DNA from: Thereva unica
Taxonomy: Eukaryota; Arthropoda; Insecta; Diptera; Therevidae
Length of the DNA stretch: 64,000 bases
Assembly: GCA_949987705.1 (NCBI GenBank)
Contig: OX465281.1
Location: 85,712,543 to 85,776,542, forward strand
Reading direction: 5' to 3'
Part shown: one piece after another, positions 1 through 12,111 of the stretch
Position numbering within the stretch: position 1 is the stretch's first letter
Layout: each line of letters starts with the position of its first letter
Translations under genes and position numbers: made by a program
Notes under the pieces: generated by a model
The model's input: the letters and a program-made list of their open reading frames with translations, nothing else
What the model was told of the DNA's origin: nothing
Database searches by the model: none

Positions 1-564
1 CTCCCGCAGAGATCGGGTGCGATGCGGATTTGACGCCATCCAATACTACCTTAATGGAACGGCCGTAAAGAAAACTCTCAATCCACTTCGGTAGAAGTGC
101 GTCGACTCCAATATATTTGAGTTAAGTTAACAGGGCTGAGTGTCGAGCCTTGGAGATATCCAGAGCAACCAGACTGGACTCACCAGATCCATGCAGCCTT
201 CAGCTGAGGTCTTCTGTAAGACAAACTTACAGATCGCCAGTGGATCTTTTTCAGTATGCGCTGAACATGGGCAAGTTTGCAAGAGTCTGGATAGGCGGTT
301 TAGCCAAAGGTGTGGCGCATTATTTTAAGACGATAGGGGTATATTAACGGGTCCAGTGGATTTGCTGGCATCGAGCTCCTTGAGGCACCGGTACACCTCT
401 CGAATCCCCAAGAATACCCTGTCGATTGAATGGGCGTTATACTCGGCGCTAGGGGGTAACCCAGAAGTTTCGGGTAAAGAAAAATTTGAAGCGAACACAG
501 ATGGTAATAAATCGACCTTGGATTTGCTCTCTGTTATCACCTTCACCTTATCACCTGTTATCAC
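1..564 (-). pseudogene. Degraded non-LTR retrotransposon reverse transcriptase fragment (Jockey/CR1-like)
   Basis: Read on the minus strand, 564-325 encodes a peptide ending in LKELDASKSTGP, the block that precedes the reverse transcriptase core in Jockey/CR1-type LINEs (usual form LDxSKSxGPDgIP). Further down, near 110-1, another frame gives WIESFLYGRSIKVVLDG, which matches the later WIxxFLxGRSIxVxxDG block of the same domain. The two pieces are in different frames with stops between them, and the fragment runs off the window edge. The element is therefore dead and only partly visible. The clade assignment is an inference from these two motifs. Confidence 0.65.
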
Positions 565-2317
565 CTGTTAGGACTTCTGTATAGCAAACAGAAGAATATG
601 ACGTGGCTTTCTTTGGAAAATGATTTTAATCATGAAGACGGCAGTAAAACTTGTCGGTGATGTATTAAGGGCATAAGCCTAACCATTTTCGAAGCAAGAG
701 TTATTGCAATGAAAGTAAACTACTACCTGGCACCGTCTAAGTTATTCTTTATTCTAAATCCATTCTGATTGGATTATTGTTGTTAGAATTACAAACAATT
801 ATTTCATCGTTTGCGTATCAAGGGATTATTTTTTCCTGAAGTCGGGTTTTAAAACTTTATTTTATTGATTTTTCCATCTCTTTATGAAATTAAAATTAAA
901 CTATTGAGATACACGAACCATGCAAGCACGTTATGAATAACTAAAATTAATAATTCAAACTAAAACAAGCGATAAAACTTTGCTAAATCTATATTTAAAT
1001 TACTATTTGACGCTTGAGTTGATAACAGGGTTGCATAAAATTGAATTAACGAAATAATAAAACATGAATTGTACTTACCTGAATATAATGTTCATTGAGA
1101 AAGAAATAATTTCGATTTTCCATTAAAAGTAAAAAGGAAGACAGAGATAAAGAAACAAAGTGAAGTGCGCAACGATACGAGGCATGTGAAGTTCTCCTAT
1201 TGTATGCGTTTAGGCGGCTCGCTTTATCGCTATTTTTGTGGCGTTTCAAAGAAAATGTTTTTTAGATCATTGTTTCTCAACCTGGGGGAGGCGATTAGTT
1301 ATAAGGGGACTCGCAAACTGTTTAAAAACTACGATATTTTAAAATATGTATAATGGAAGTGTTATATAACCAGGTAATAATTTTTTTTCACTTAAAAGTG
1401 TTTCTATATGTATGTAGATCGACATTCCAATCAAACAAATTTTTGTCTTAGGATGATTCTACATTGGAATGAATCCGTCGCGGGCTGGCCGGCTCAACAT
1501 GGCTGATGGACAACACTTTGGTCACAGTTTACCAGTAATAACTCAATTTTACGACTGATATCATATGGTTCTTTTTCCTACCGTCTCCATTAGACCCAAT
1601 TTTTGGTTTCTTACCGAGAAAATCGCCGCCTTAGGTTTTTATCTTTCAACCAATGAAAGTGAAGGTTTTGCAAGATTTTTACTTAATTTGTCTTCTCAAG
1701 GGGTCGTGACACTAAAAATGTTGAGAAACAATGGTTTAGACGTTTCGCTTTTACATTTCCATATGGCATGGACAGTGTAGACGCTGAAAATTTGCCATTT
1801 TTAATGGCAGATCTTATGGCGAACTCGACGGAAAGCCATTATGGCCGGCTATCAAATCTGTCTGGAATTTGGCCATAATTTGTTGAAACAACTATGGCGG
1901 ATAGTTTAAAATTTAGTTTGATTGGGTAGTTTTAATACTACGCGTTTTTATAATTCTAAAAAAAATGTTTGATTCGGTAACATTCGTGAAGATATGCCGT
2001 TTTTTCAAATGAAATGTCTGCCATGAAATGCCCACTATCAAACCATTTGACAGTTCAAGACATAATATATGGCGCTGGTGATGGGATGGTGAAAAATATG
2101 GAATGCTTGTTCGGAGCAGTCTACAATAAAAAGATAATGGACCGAATTGAAGTTTGTGGCAGCTAGCAAAACATGGATTGCTTAAAGACAAGCTGCTCCA
2201 GAAGTAATTCGGCTTATCTTTGCCTAATATTACGTGACAATATTGGGCACGTAGGCGGCCGGTAGCTTAGTAAGTACATGTGGGCTAACGTTGCGCTTTT
2301 CAAAGGCATGCTACTTT
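565..2317. other. AT-rich sequence with no supported gene
   Basis: Only short unconvincing reading frames occur here. A small direct repetition of tatcacct lies at 535-570, next to the LINE remnant. I see no conserved protein motif, RNA gene or terminal repeat. Confidence 0.6.
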
Positions 2318-2396
2318 TAAAAGTTGAGTTGAGTCAACGAACTAATAAAAGTCGGGTTGAACCGACGAACCAATAAAAGTTGGGTTGAACCGAAAA
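2318..2396. repeat. Three-copy ~28-bp tandem repeat
   Basis: Three imperfect units of roughly 28 bp follow each other. Each contains a GTTGAxxC core next to AATAAAAGT; units two and three carry GGGTTGAACCGA. The units diverge from each other, so the array is not young. Confidence 0.6.
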
Positions 2397-3922
2397 ATTC
2401 GAAAAAATTACCGATATTTTATAATCCGTGAAAGAATGGTATCAACTCTTGTTATTATCATTATTGTCATTATTCATTATCTTCCAGTTGTCATTATTCA
2501 TGATCTTCCATAAAATTCGCTAATACATTCCATTAAACTGTGCTGTGGGTGCTGTTGCTTTGATTACAGATCAATTGCATTACCACACACGAGTTCAGCG
2601 CAATTCAGCCAATTTGTTGGAATACATGGAGCAGTATTTACACCCCCAAAAGCCATGACCATTCGCTAATTTTTCAGAGAATTTTGTCCTTGATTTTCAG
2701 CAGTTTACAATCGTGCCTAGGAGCTTTCCTGTGTCTACACGATGATAAATTCGTCAAACTCGTAATCCCTTGATTGAAATTCCCAGCACGATATATTCAC
2801 CTTTTCGAGTTGACTTGATGAGACTGACTAAGAAACTTTTGGAGTCTTAGAATAAGAGATGAGGGATCCTTTAAGATAATGTTCTTAACGTGAAACGAAT
2901 TTCTCCCGCGTGTAGAAAAGGAGCCTGTAGGCGGCAAAAGTAAGGATAATTCGCATAATACTCATCGGCCCAATGTCATACGGTGGAAATTTATAGGCTC
3001 AAGGGTCGCTGTTCAGACTGGATTTGTGCCAAGGATAATTCTTGCAAGCTGAAGCTACCCTTGTGCTTAGAAAATGATTTCATTAGAGAATTTCCATATT
3101 CGTGTCCTGAGCATCTTGGCTTCAGGGGAGAAACCTTTTAGAAATTGTTTTGAAGGAAGTCAAAAGGGAAAATGTGGCGTCGTAACGTTCAAAATCTTAA
3201 GGGAGTTTCAATAACAAAAGCTTTTAAGGATATGATTAAGCTTATGGGAGTTTTGAAATTTGGGCTTTCATTGGAATTCCGTAAACGGTTACCCACGTTA
3301 TTTACACGTGAAAAATCTTAAGGGATTAAGAAAGGCGGCAACTAAATGAGAAATAACTTGTGGAAAAATCAATCTGAGCATTTTCATTTGAATATTTTCC
3401 TCGAAGTTTGGTGGCTTAATTAAAAATGTTATTGAGCTTAAAAAGGCAGAACGATGAAACTTTGCAAATTTGTTCACTTTAATTAATTTCTTAGTTAACT
3501 GGAACGAAAGAAATGACCAAGCAATCTGGAGTAATATTTTTAGAAATTTTATTTTTACTTGCATTAGCTTAACGTTGTTTTTAAACTACTTAACTCCTTA
3601 ACTTTAAAAACTATTAACGAAGATATTGCCATTCTACAAAATAATACAAACAATTAGTTAGTAGCCACGCAATAATTTGAGACACTTATAAATCAATCCC
3701 CATCCGGTTTCTATCCGGCCCGAGAGATCTACAATTTAAAAAAAAATTACCCTGTGACAGTGGCGTAGGAACGGGGGAGGGGGGTAGTCCCCCCGAAACG
3801 CCATTTGTATGAAGAAAATTCAGCTTGAACATTTATAATATCATTTTGTAATTTATTTTAGTGGTACAGTTTGGTCTATTTTTAAATATCAGCAGAAATA
3901 TAGAGCTTATTGTGCATTCTTA
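2397..3922. other. AT-rich sequence with no supported gene
   Basis: A short degenerate repeat of cattattcat/atcttcca occurs near 2455-2515, and a G-rich block lies at 3763-3800. The frame at 3298-3564 (minus) has low-complexity composition and no recognisable motif, so I do not call it. Nothing else is visible. Confidence 0.55.
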
Positions 3923-4436
3923 GGCTGCTTACACACCAAACTCGACATCGACACGTCATTACAAAACGTCCATCGACAAAAAAATTTTTGTCGAATATGT
4001 ATTCGTACGCACCAAATTCGACACCTAATGAACAAGAATTTCATGTCGTGTCATGTTAAATTCAGTGTGTACGGAGATTCGACACAATTCGACACTCGAC
4101 ACAACGAAAGTCACTTACTTATGCAGTCGTCGTTCGACGTTTTTCCTCGTGCCGCCTTCAGTGGATATAAACTGATTTGAATGTGAAGCCCTTCGTCGGT
4201 AACAGTTTTTTTCCTTGTCGAGTTCTGTCGTGTCGTGTCGATGTCGAATTCAGTGTGAATACACTCGTTTAATAATAAGAATAAATGGGTGTCACAACAA
4301 AAAATCTTGTCGTGTCGATGTCGAATTCAGTGTGAATAGACCCTCTTAATAATAAGAATAGATGTGTGTCGCGACTGAAAAATGTTGTCGAATTTCGTCG
4401 TGTCATGTCGATGTCGAGTTTGGTGTGTAAGCAGCC
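3923..4436. mobile_element. MITE with ~28-bp TIRs and TTA target duplication (PIF/Harbinger-like)
   Basis: The ends are exact inverted repeats beginning GGCTGCTTACACACCAAACT and continuing for about 28 bp. They are flanked by TTA at 3920-3922 and 4437-4439, the 3-bp duplication typical of PIF/Harbinger transposition. There is no coding capacity. The interior is full of subterminal repeats built on GTCGTGTCGATGTCGAATTC, including two copies of a ~90-bp block near 4215-4390. A complete Harbinger lies at 29.4-32.7 kb in this window but its ends are different, so it is not obviously the parent. Confidence 0.85.
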
Positions 4437-4840
4437 TTATTGTGAGGAATTCGGACAATACAGATCTTTGATTTCACACTTTCCCGACCTTAGGATTGAA
4501 AACACCATTTTCTGATTCTCTAAAATTTATTGATGAATTTCATTTCAAGACTCAAAAATTATTTGAAATCTTCAAAGTTACCTGGAGCCCTCGTGACTAA
4601 TAAGGGCCATTATTGAGCGCTTTTAAAGCTATTCCGCGGATAATCCTAAAGCTCCACAATGAAGCAGTTTGGTTGTAAAAGCTGTTCCTCGGAGCGGTAT
4701 TATTGATATCAGCTTAATCAATCAATCGACAACGACAACCTTCTGTTGTTTTGTATTCTACGCATATTTTGACTAAATGAAATACCTTAGTCTTCACTTT
4801 GATAAAAATTAGCAGACTAAGACTTAGACTTGCCAGCCTC
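4437..4840. other. Unannotated sequence
   Basis: I see no open frame with a recognisable motif, no terminal repeats and no RNA gene between the MITE and the Gypsy remnant. Confidence 0.5.
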
Positions 4841-5500
4841 TTAATGAGGATGGAGGACACCAAAACGGCTTATGGTATCAGAAATTTTCAGAAAGTATAG
4901 CAGTAGATAGACCCAAGAGGACAACAGAGGCTTAGCATTCGAAATAGGAGACACGCTGTCTGCTAGACGAAGCCAAGGCTTGGGTTGTAGCGCCATTAGA
5001 TAGATGGAGTCTTCAAGAATAAAGTAGGTTTTCCTGTTTAAGATGATCAGCTGCAGCTGAAAAATGTCCTGCCTGTGAGCAGATTTAATGATCTCCTCTT
5101 CCATTGATGTGGGGGTGACTATTAACTCTTCCCATGGATTCTTAAATAGAAAGTCATGTGTAAGGAAAGAATCTTCATGAGCGGAGGACTTTAATATCTC
5201 TCTTATAGCTCTTAAATATTGGCCTTCCTTTTGTGCTTGTTAATTAGGTAAGTTAACATATCGACAATTCTTAATGCAATTCTGCTCAACGCACCAACGT
5301 GCCTTATTTTAGTACCGAACGATGTTCAATCTGGTCATTAAATTCTTTTAGAAACATAGCCCATCAAGCCCCCTCAGTGGAACATCTCCTTTTTCATTGC
5401 CGTGGTGAAAGCATTGCAGTCGGTGACAATCTTAATTCTCCTTATCAGAACGCAAACACTCCTCTGCCTTAAGGAGTGTACTATGGGTAGCAGTGGCGGT
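4841..5500 (-). pseudogene. Degraded Ty3/Gypsy pol fragment (RNase H end and linker to integrase)
   Basis: On the minus strand near 5470-5400 a frame reads IKIVTDCNAFTTAMKK, matching the VTDCNAL..T.xK block of the Gypsy RNase H-like domain. About 60 bp on (5299-5279), after stops, the sequence gives RHVGALSR, close to the HVDALSR that ends this domain in Ty3/Gypsy polyproteins. The frame after it resembles the helical linker before the integrase zinc finger. Stops and frame changes are frequent, so this is a dead copy. Its outer limits are not defined. Confidence 0.5.
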
Positions 5501-5819
5501 TCGTAAGGTTCAGGATAAAGGAAGCAATGTGCAAGGCGAGCTAAAGATTTGGCAAGAAATAAGAAAGAGGCAACGATGCTGTTAAATATTAGAACTATGT
5601 GCCAATTGTTGTGCAAGTTTTCTGTAACTACTAGCACTGCCGAGCGGTCTACCGACTAAAAATAGATCTTCGCCGAAGGATGACAGAAGATCGTTTGAAT
5701 GGTCTAGCTTCAATGCATAATCCATCAAGACTGCGTAAAAAATGAACCTTAATGTATTTGTTGAAACTGGGACAACCAACACCTACCTGGTGCCCTGGTT
5801 CCACAGTCTTAGTTCAATA

Positions 5820-6039
5820 TGTGTCGTATCCTAGAGAAAAACCAAACCGCTATCGGTAACCTAATAAACGGGAATCAAAATTAAAAATCACGGACTCTCA
5901 AAAAAATGTCGTCTTTATTCCACGATTCTTCTTACACAACTAGCCACAGACAAGAGAAGCGTGGGAGCTGTTTCCAGTAAGAAAGCTTTTTTTAAATTCA
6001 ACACAGGGTAAACCAAAATAAATGACGGTGGCTCTCACA
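5820..6039 (-). repeat. Putative 3' LTR of the BEL/Pao element
   Basis: Downstream of the BEL/Pao pol stop (minus strand) there is a purine-rich tract at 6040-6052, reading AGGTGGGAGAAA. TGTGAGAGCC follows directly at 6039 and has the form of an LTR start. An AATAAA lies inside on the minus strand at about 5914-5919. The distal end at 5820 (reading CGACACA) is a guess, because the matching 5' LTR is absent. Confidence 0.4.
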
Positions 6040-6118
6040 TTTCTCCCACCTGTTATTTTTCTTTTTACAATAGTTAACAAACATCAATAAAAAATAACAT
6101 ACATTAACTGAATACATA

Positions 6119-7835
6119 TTAAAGATTTAATCGTACTGGTGATTTCACACGTCGCCCCGATCTGGTGATGACATCTTCATCCTCTCTCTTCAATAGACTA
6201 GGTTCTCCTTCGTTCCCGCGGGAAAGTCCTGTTATAGAATCTACTTACAGTGGGTATAGTCTCTGGACCGGTCTGACGAGCTAACCTTGTACTTTCAGTC
6301 TGGCAACACGGACCACTCCATCTTTAGCAGGCATCACGGCCACTACCTTACCTAATAGGCCATTGCAACCGTTTGCGGTCCTCCCTTTCAATCAATACTA
6401 TGTCACCTACCTTTACCGCCTCGTGACGTTGATCCTTCGCCCTCTGTACAAGCTGACACAGATATTCTTTAAGGAAACGTGAATCTAGAGCTTCTTTCAA
6501 TCGTTCGAGATGCCGATAACCTCCGCACAAATCAACCTTCTCGACTTCGCCGATATTCGCCATTTCGCAGGTCCTCGCTCCATGTAAAAAATGAGCATTG
6601 TCTTCATTGTTTTCCGAAATATATGTTAGCGGACTTGCATTTATTATTTCAGAAGTCACAACAGCGTCAGCATGTCTTCCCAATCCACTCTGGCTCTTCC
6701 TAACATTCGCACGAGCATCCCTATGAACAGTTCACACCAGCCGTTCCACCATGGCGCTGCGGGTGCAGTAAATCTCCATTGTATCCTTTGACATGACTTC
6801 TCTCGACCAATCATTTCCCAATCAAGAGCACGAAAAGCATTCGGCGCCTCGGAAGTTCGTGCCGTTATCACTACAAATGATTTTAGATTTCGCCCGGATA
6901 CTTATGAAACTTTGTAAAGCTTGCAGGAAACTGGCTGTACTCAGACTGAATACCAACTCTAAATGAACAGCACGATCATACGCGCAAGTGAAGAGTTCAT
7001 TCAATCCATGACTTCCTGTTGCTCTCCGCATCTCGTAGATAGATTGGTCCAGCGAGATCCACTCCTGTGACATCAAACACATTGCACTCGATGTATTGGC
7101 AACGGTGCCGGTACAGGTTCCACCTTCTTCTGTTGAAATCGCTGACATATTACACATCTACAAATGATTCTGCTTACTGTCTTCCGGCTTCGAATGACAC
7201 AAAATCTTTCTCTTAGGATTGTCATTAAAGCTTGCGTTCCAGCGTGACAATTGAAGATATGCTCGTACCGCACTAGACTCTCCACCAACGGATGGTTAGC
7301 TGGTAATTGGATGTCGGAACTCGTGTGTGTCTGCCCTCCACACTATTTTCATAGTCACACGCAGTAACCCATATTCTTCGGATTTAATATTCGCAATATT
7401 CGCGGGAACTTTGTCTCGGAACACCTCCTCCTGGACCAGTTTCCATAACAATTTTTCTGCTTTCACTATTTCTTCCACTTCTAACTTTGGAACCTGTTCA
7501 TATGGAATTACATGAAACTGACGTCGGCCTTCTTCCCTGTCCCATATTTCGGATCGCTCGCAATATCCACGAGGTTCCTCGAATTATTTTGTTATAATCA
7601 GTAGATTTTGTCATGTTCCACAGTAATATTTTGTTGATCACAATATTAACCACAGGCGCCTTCCGCTTTTTTGCCAAAACATTCGGGTTCTCTTCCTTTG
7701 TGGGCCAATCCTTCGCCTGATAGAGCCATATTGGTACATCCCACCATTTACTTCCTATTAAATTTGACATGTTGCAACCACGTGAAGGTAAGTTGTTACG
7801 TGCCAATTTATGCCGGTAGCTCATTAAGCGGGCCG
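6119..7835 (-). pseudogene. BEL/Pao retrotransposon pol, integrase and C-terminal part, broken
   Basis: Several minus-strand frames align in order to the distal half of a BEL/Pao polyprotein. First is LPSRGCNMSNLIGSKWW (about 7790-7740), the BEL linker usually reading ADLPSRGCxxxxLLxSxWW. Next come the integrase zinc finger with HAGTQ and CRCVICQR (7240-7140), then the integrase core with ELFTCAYDRAVHLEL and ICSDNGTNFRGAE. The C-terminal block contains ASPLTYISENNEDNAHFLHG, RFLKEYLCQLVQRA and VGDIVLIE (6640-6370). The final VTRSGRR-type tail ends at a stop at 6119. At least four frameshifts or stops separate the pieces. Gag, protease and most of RT are missing; the upstream limit abuts the satellite array. 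Confidence 0.85.
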
Positions 7836-7961
7836 TGGGCGCACGTCCGACCTTAGAGGGCGCCACGTGGTTTGGTCCACGAACTACCACACACACAAAA
7901 TAATGAAAAAAAAAAAAACAAAAAAAAAGTGCCATGGCTTCTCGATGGCACAGTAGACATG

Positions 7962-7998
7962 AATAGACCCCAAGGATAAGACATATTCATGTCAAAAA
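7962..7998 (+). repeat. Left direct repeat framing the hexamer satellite
   Basis: This ~37-bp sequence contains GGATAAGACATATTCATGTC immediately before the satellite. It recurs at 9892-9928 just beyond the array with two or three mismatches, in the same orientation. Confidence 0.8.
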
Positions 7999-9824
7999 CA
8001 ACAAAAACAATAAAAACAACAAAAACAGCAAAAACAACAAAAACAACAAAACAGCAAAAACAACAAAAACAACAAAAACAACAAAAACAGCAAAAACAAC
8101 AAAAACAACAAAACAAAAAAACAGCAAAAACCACAAAAACAGCAAAAACAACAAAAACAACAAAAACAGCAAAAACAACAAAAACACCAAAAACAACAAA
8201 AACAAATAAAACAACAAAAACAACAAAAACAGCAAAAACAACAAAAACAGCAAAAGCAGCAAAAACAACAAAAACAGCAAAACCAACATAAACAGCAAAA
8301 ACAACAAAAACAACAAAACAGCAAAAACAACAAAAAGAACAAAACAACAAAAACAGCAAAAACAACAAAAACAACAAAACCAACAAAAACAGCAAAAACA
8401 ACAAAACCAACAAAAACAACAAAAACAACAAAAACAGCAAAAAGAGCAAAAACAGCAAAAACAACAAAAACAACAAAACCAACAAAAACAGCAAAAACAA
8501 CGAAAACAGCAAAAGCAACAAAAACAACAAAAACAGCAAAATCAACAAAAACGACCAAACCAATAAAAACAACAAAAACAACAAAAACAACCAAACCAAC
8601 AAAAACACCAAAAACAACAAAAACAACGAAAACAGCAAAAACAACAAATAACACAAAACCAACAGAAACAGCAAAAACCACAAAAACAGCATAAACAACA
8701 AAAACAGCAAAAACAACAAAAACAGCAAAAGCAACAAAAACAACAAAAACAGCAAAAGCAACAAAAACAACAAAAACAGCAAAAACAGCAAAAAAACAAA
8801 AACAGCAAAAGCAGCAAAAACAACAAAAACAGCAAAAACAACAAAACCAACAAAAACAGCAAAAACAACAAAAACAGCAAAAACAACAAAAGCAACAAAA
8901 AGAACAAAACAACAAAACCAACAAAAACAGCAAAAACAACAAAAACAACAAAACCAACAAAAACAGCAAAAACAACAAAAACAACAAAACCAACAAAACA
9001 ACAAAAACAAATAAAACAACAAAAACAACAAAAACAGCAAATGCAGCAAAAACAACATAAACAGCAAAAACAACAAAACCAACAAAAACAGCAAAAACAA
9101 CAAAAACAACAAAAACAACAAAAACAACAAAAAGAACAAAACAACAAAACCAACAAAAACAGCAAAAACAACAAAAACAACAAAACCAACAAAAACAGCA
9201 AAAACAACAAAAACAACAAAAACAACAAAAACAACAAAAACAACAAAAACAGCAAAAAGAGCAAAAACAACAAAACCAACAAAAACAGCAAAAGCAGCAA
9301 AAACAACAAAAACGACAAAACCAACAAAAACAGCAAAAACAACAAAAACAGCAAAAACAACAAAAACAACAGAAAGAACAAAACAACAAAAACAGCAAAA
9401 ACAACAAAAACAACAAAACCAACAAAAACAGCAAAAACAACAAAAACAGCAAAAACAACAAAAACAGCAAAAGCAACAAAAACAACAAAAACAACAAAAA
9501 CAGCAAAAGCAACAAAAACAACAAAAACAGCAAAAACAACAAAAACAGCAAAAAAAAACAAAAACAGCAAAAGCAACAAAAACAACAAAAACAACAAAAA
9601 CAGCAAAAACAACAAAAACAGCAAAAACAGCAAAAACAACAAAAACAACCAAACCAACAAAAACAGCAAAAACAACAAAAACAACGAAAACAGCAAAAAC
9701 AACAAATAACACAAAACCAACAAAAACAGCAAAAACAACAAAAACAACAAAAACAACGAAAACAGCAAAAACAACAAAAACAGCAAAAGCAACAAAATCA
9801 ACAAAAACAGCAAAAAACAAAAAT
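7998..9824. repeat. (CAAAAA)n/(CARAAA)n hexanucleotide satellite, ~1.8 kb
   Basis: The array consists of about 300 variants of a six-base unit, mostly AACAAA, with scattered CAGCAA, CCAACA and GAACAA forms. Because the unit is a multiple of three and the variants rarely create stops, long open frames exist on both strands. They would encode only KNN, QKQ or TKT repeats on the plus strand and LLF, CFC or VFA repeats on the minus strand. These should not be annotated as proteins. A distinctive block with AACGAAAACAGC and CAAATAACACAAAACC occurs near 8591-8665 and again near 9649-9720, an offset of 1058 bp. That shows a segmental duplication inside the array. Confidence 0.95.
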
Positions 9825-9891
9825 TTATCCTAAAAGTATGCTAAACAATAATGAGTCATGGTAACGATTTTCGTCTCCGCACATTCTTTCA

Positions 9892-9928
9892 AATAGACTC
9901 CAGGGATAAGACATATTCATGTCAAAAA
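9892..9928 (+). repeat. Right direct repeat framing the hexamer satellite
   Basis: Partner of 7962-7998, again carrying GGATAAGACATATTCATGTC followed by an A-run. The A-rich stretch after it, to 10040, is simple sequence. Confidence 0.8.
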
Positions 9929-10044
9929 ATAAAATAAAAAAAAACCAATAGGAAAAGAAATCTCCTTATTCACACTTCCTATTTTATTCTTTATCAAGAA
10001 AATTAAAATAAATAAAAAAAAAGAACAATATAAAATACAAAACA

Positions 10045-11327
10045 AGGGGTCGTCCATAAATTACGTGAGGTGATTTTTGCGATTTTTCGACCCCCCCCTC
10101 CCCCCTTGGTGAGATATCGTGAGATTTGTTCCTTCTTCCTCCCCCCCCTAATCTCACGTGAGATTTTTCAAATTTTATAAAATCTATAGTACATATTTAC
10201 ATTAAAAATACGAAATTACGGTCGTAACCACAGAGTTTGAATGTAGAACTGCAGGAAAGGCCCTCGCGTATAAAATCCGTGTACGTAACCGTAGTGAAAT
10301 CTAGTGAAAGGTGTGTAAAAAGTTCATCTGTGTGAATGGGGTGGTTTGGATACAAGGTTTTATTTGAGATAATTTATAATGCGGACTGCTTGCCCTCCTC
10401 GCTTTTCTGCTTGTGGTGGACACACAACTACCAAAACGTGAGCACTCACCCAACATTTCATTGCGCTAAAATTCGGGTTGTATTTTTGTACTGTTCAGTA
10501 TTACTTGGCTCGTACTCTGCAGCATTCGACGAGTCGCGTGTTTGACTAGCCTTTAGAGGCTAAACAATCGAGTAATTTTTTTGTGTGTCCTACCTTATCC
10601 ACATCTTAAGGGCCCAATTTACACACAGTTCGCCGGCAGGCCGTGGCCTGAAAGTTTTAGCCTTGAGGCCAAGTATTACCCTACAATCACCGGCCGCCAA
10701 CTGTATGGCCTGAAGTTCAAGAATGCCTACAGAGAAAGAAAGCTGACAAACATCGGATTTATCGTCAGTTCGGGCCTGAAGATCTGAGCTTTTATTCACT
10801 CTCGAGCCGTGAATTGAGGGGAAGAATTCACGTATTCTGTTTCCACTCGTAACAGAAAGCAAGGCGCGAGCTAAGCTGGACGTGACGTGAGGCTGGAGCC
10901 GCCTTAAAGCTTTCGTTGAGACCATGAACATTTTTGCGCTTGAATTAATAACCTGCTATGTTAAGCAGTCGCTTTCATCTGTGCGTCTGTAGAGAATCAT
11001 GATTTCGTCTGCATGCCACAGCCTGTCTGGCGGGTACCTGAAGTATCATCCCTCAGTTAGACTAAGTCAAGCTTAGTCGTGCTGGTCGACCTGGTCTGAC
11101 AGGCCACTGCCTACCGGCGGCCTGTAAGTGAATGGAGGTCTTTAGTGGAGAAACATGTTTGACTTAATTTAACCCAGTTTTCTTGGCATTTTACACTGTT
11201 TCTTTAAAACAAAAAAAAATTACGTGATATTTGCCGAGACCCCCCTCTCCCCCACGTGAGATTTGGTGAGATTCGGCTCGACCCCCTCCCTCCCCTAAAC
11301 GCCTCACGTAATTTATGGACGACCCCT
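10045..11327. mobile_element. TIR element with AGGGGTCGTCCATAAATTAC ends
   Basis: Left end 10045 and right end 11327 are inverted repeats starting AGGGGTCGTCCATAAATTAC and continuing GTGAGG. Both are followed internally by C-rich subterminal runs and copies of a CACGTGAGATTT-type motif. No transposase is encoded, so it is a non-autonomous DNA transposon. Target duplication is unclear: the flanks are ACAA on the left and AAGATA on the right. The superfamily cannot be fixed from this sequence. A second TIR element is nested inside at 10609-11141. Confidence 0.75.
10609..11141. mobile_element. Nested MITE, TTA target duplication (PIF/Harbinger-like)
   Basis: The ends are imperfect inverted repeats (AGGGCCCAATTTACACACAG on the left, AGACCTCCATTCACTTACAG read inward from the right). 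They are followed inward by the shared CGCCGG.AGGC.GTGGCCTG core. TTA flanks both sides (10606-10608, 11142-11144). The interior is non-coding. It sits inside the older element at 10045-11327. Confidence 0.65.
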
Positions 11328-12105
11328 AAGATATCCCACGATGCAAAGCTTCCTTTTCAATTCCTCCGGTTCCTCCTTAAGGGTTGACTTCACTTGTACG
11401 TTACTGTATGAGGAATTATTTCACTTCTATATTTTACTTTTCCACACTCACTAACCACCAGCAAACTAAAAAAAAGAACCTACGACCGCTCCAGGGGCCC
11501 GAATTATATTGTTACTTGCCCACTATTTTAGGGACTTCCAGTGCGCCTTCCATATCGGTTTGGCCCGCTTGGAAGCGGTAAAAAATATTATTAATCAAAT
11601 TAAATTTTCTTTCCCAAAAGGCGCAATGGCTCCTGGGCATCTCTTTTTCCACCCCCGGGAAAATTCTCGAGGCCGGGCTTGCCTTAATTTTGAGTTTGAA
11701 AGTTGGGCTTGACAGCCCCCGGCCACATTTAGAGAAATCCCGGGGTGGACAGTTATATTTAATTTAATTATCGTTGGAGCTCTCCCTGGCCACTGGTCTT
11801 TCGTGCAGATGCGGTAGTTACCTGTAGAACTTGGAGTAACGACAAAAATTCCTGCTCGAGATTTTCGGAGATTAGGGTGGTTGGGAAGCTCTGCATCGCG
11901 TTTACATTTGACAAAACGTGCGCGAATAAGTAAGTTTGAACTTAATTTAATTTAATTTAGCTGACGATTCCTCATCCTTTTTCCACTTCTTCCAGGGATT
12001 CCGATATTCGCTCGATAGGAGTCACCGCCGCTGTCAAATATGTATTTCCTCTCGGCTCGGGTGCTTCTGATGGCTGAGTAGGACCTGGAAGGAAAGTTTG
12101 TCAAC
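11328..12105. other. Sequence left of the Maverick, no gene recognised
   Basis: No convincing protein motif is present. The composition (C-rich patches near 11490-11760, TTTAATTTAATTTAAT runs near 11940) could be an old LTR, but I cannot find a paired copy or clean TG...CA limits. Confidence 0.45.
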
Positions 12106-12111
12106 AGTATC

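Noticed and set aside
1913..2191. Minus-strand frame of 92 codons
   Set aside because: No recognisable motif, atypical composition and no neighbouring element to support it.
3298..3564. 88-codon minus-strand frame
   Set aside because: Lys/Leu/Phe-rich low-complexity translation of AT-rich DNA without a domain.
7853..9820. Very long open frames (up to ~650 codons) rich in Phe, Leu, Cys and Val, or in Lys, Asn and Gln on the other strand
   Set aside because: They are by-products of a six-base repeat whose period is a multiple of three; no start context, domain or complexity supports a protein.
7998..9824. CRISPR-like or regularly spaced repeat array
   Set aside because: Units are contiguous six-base variants without spacers, in a eukaryotic transposon context.
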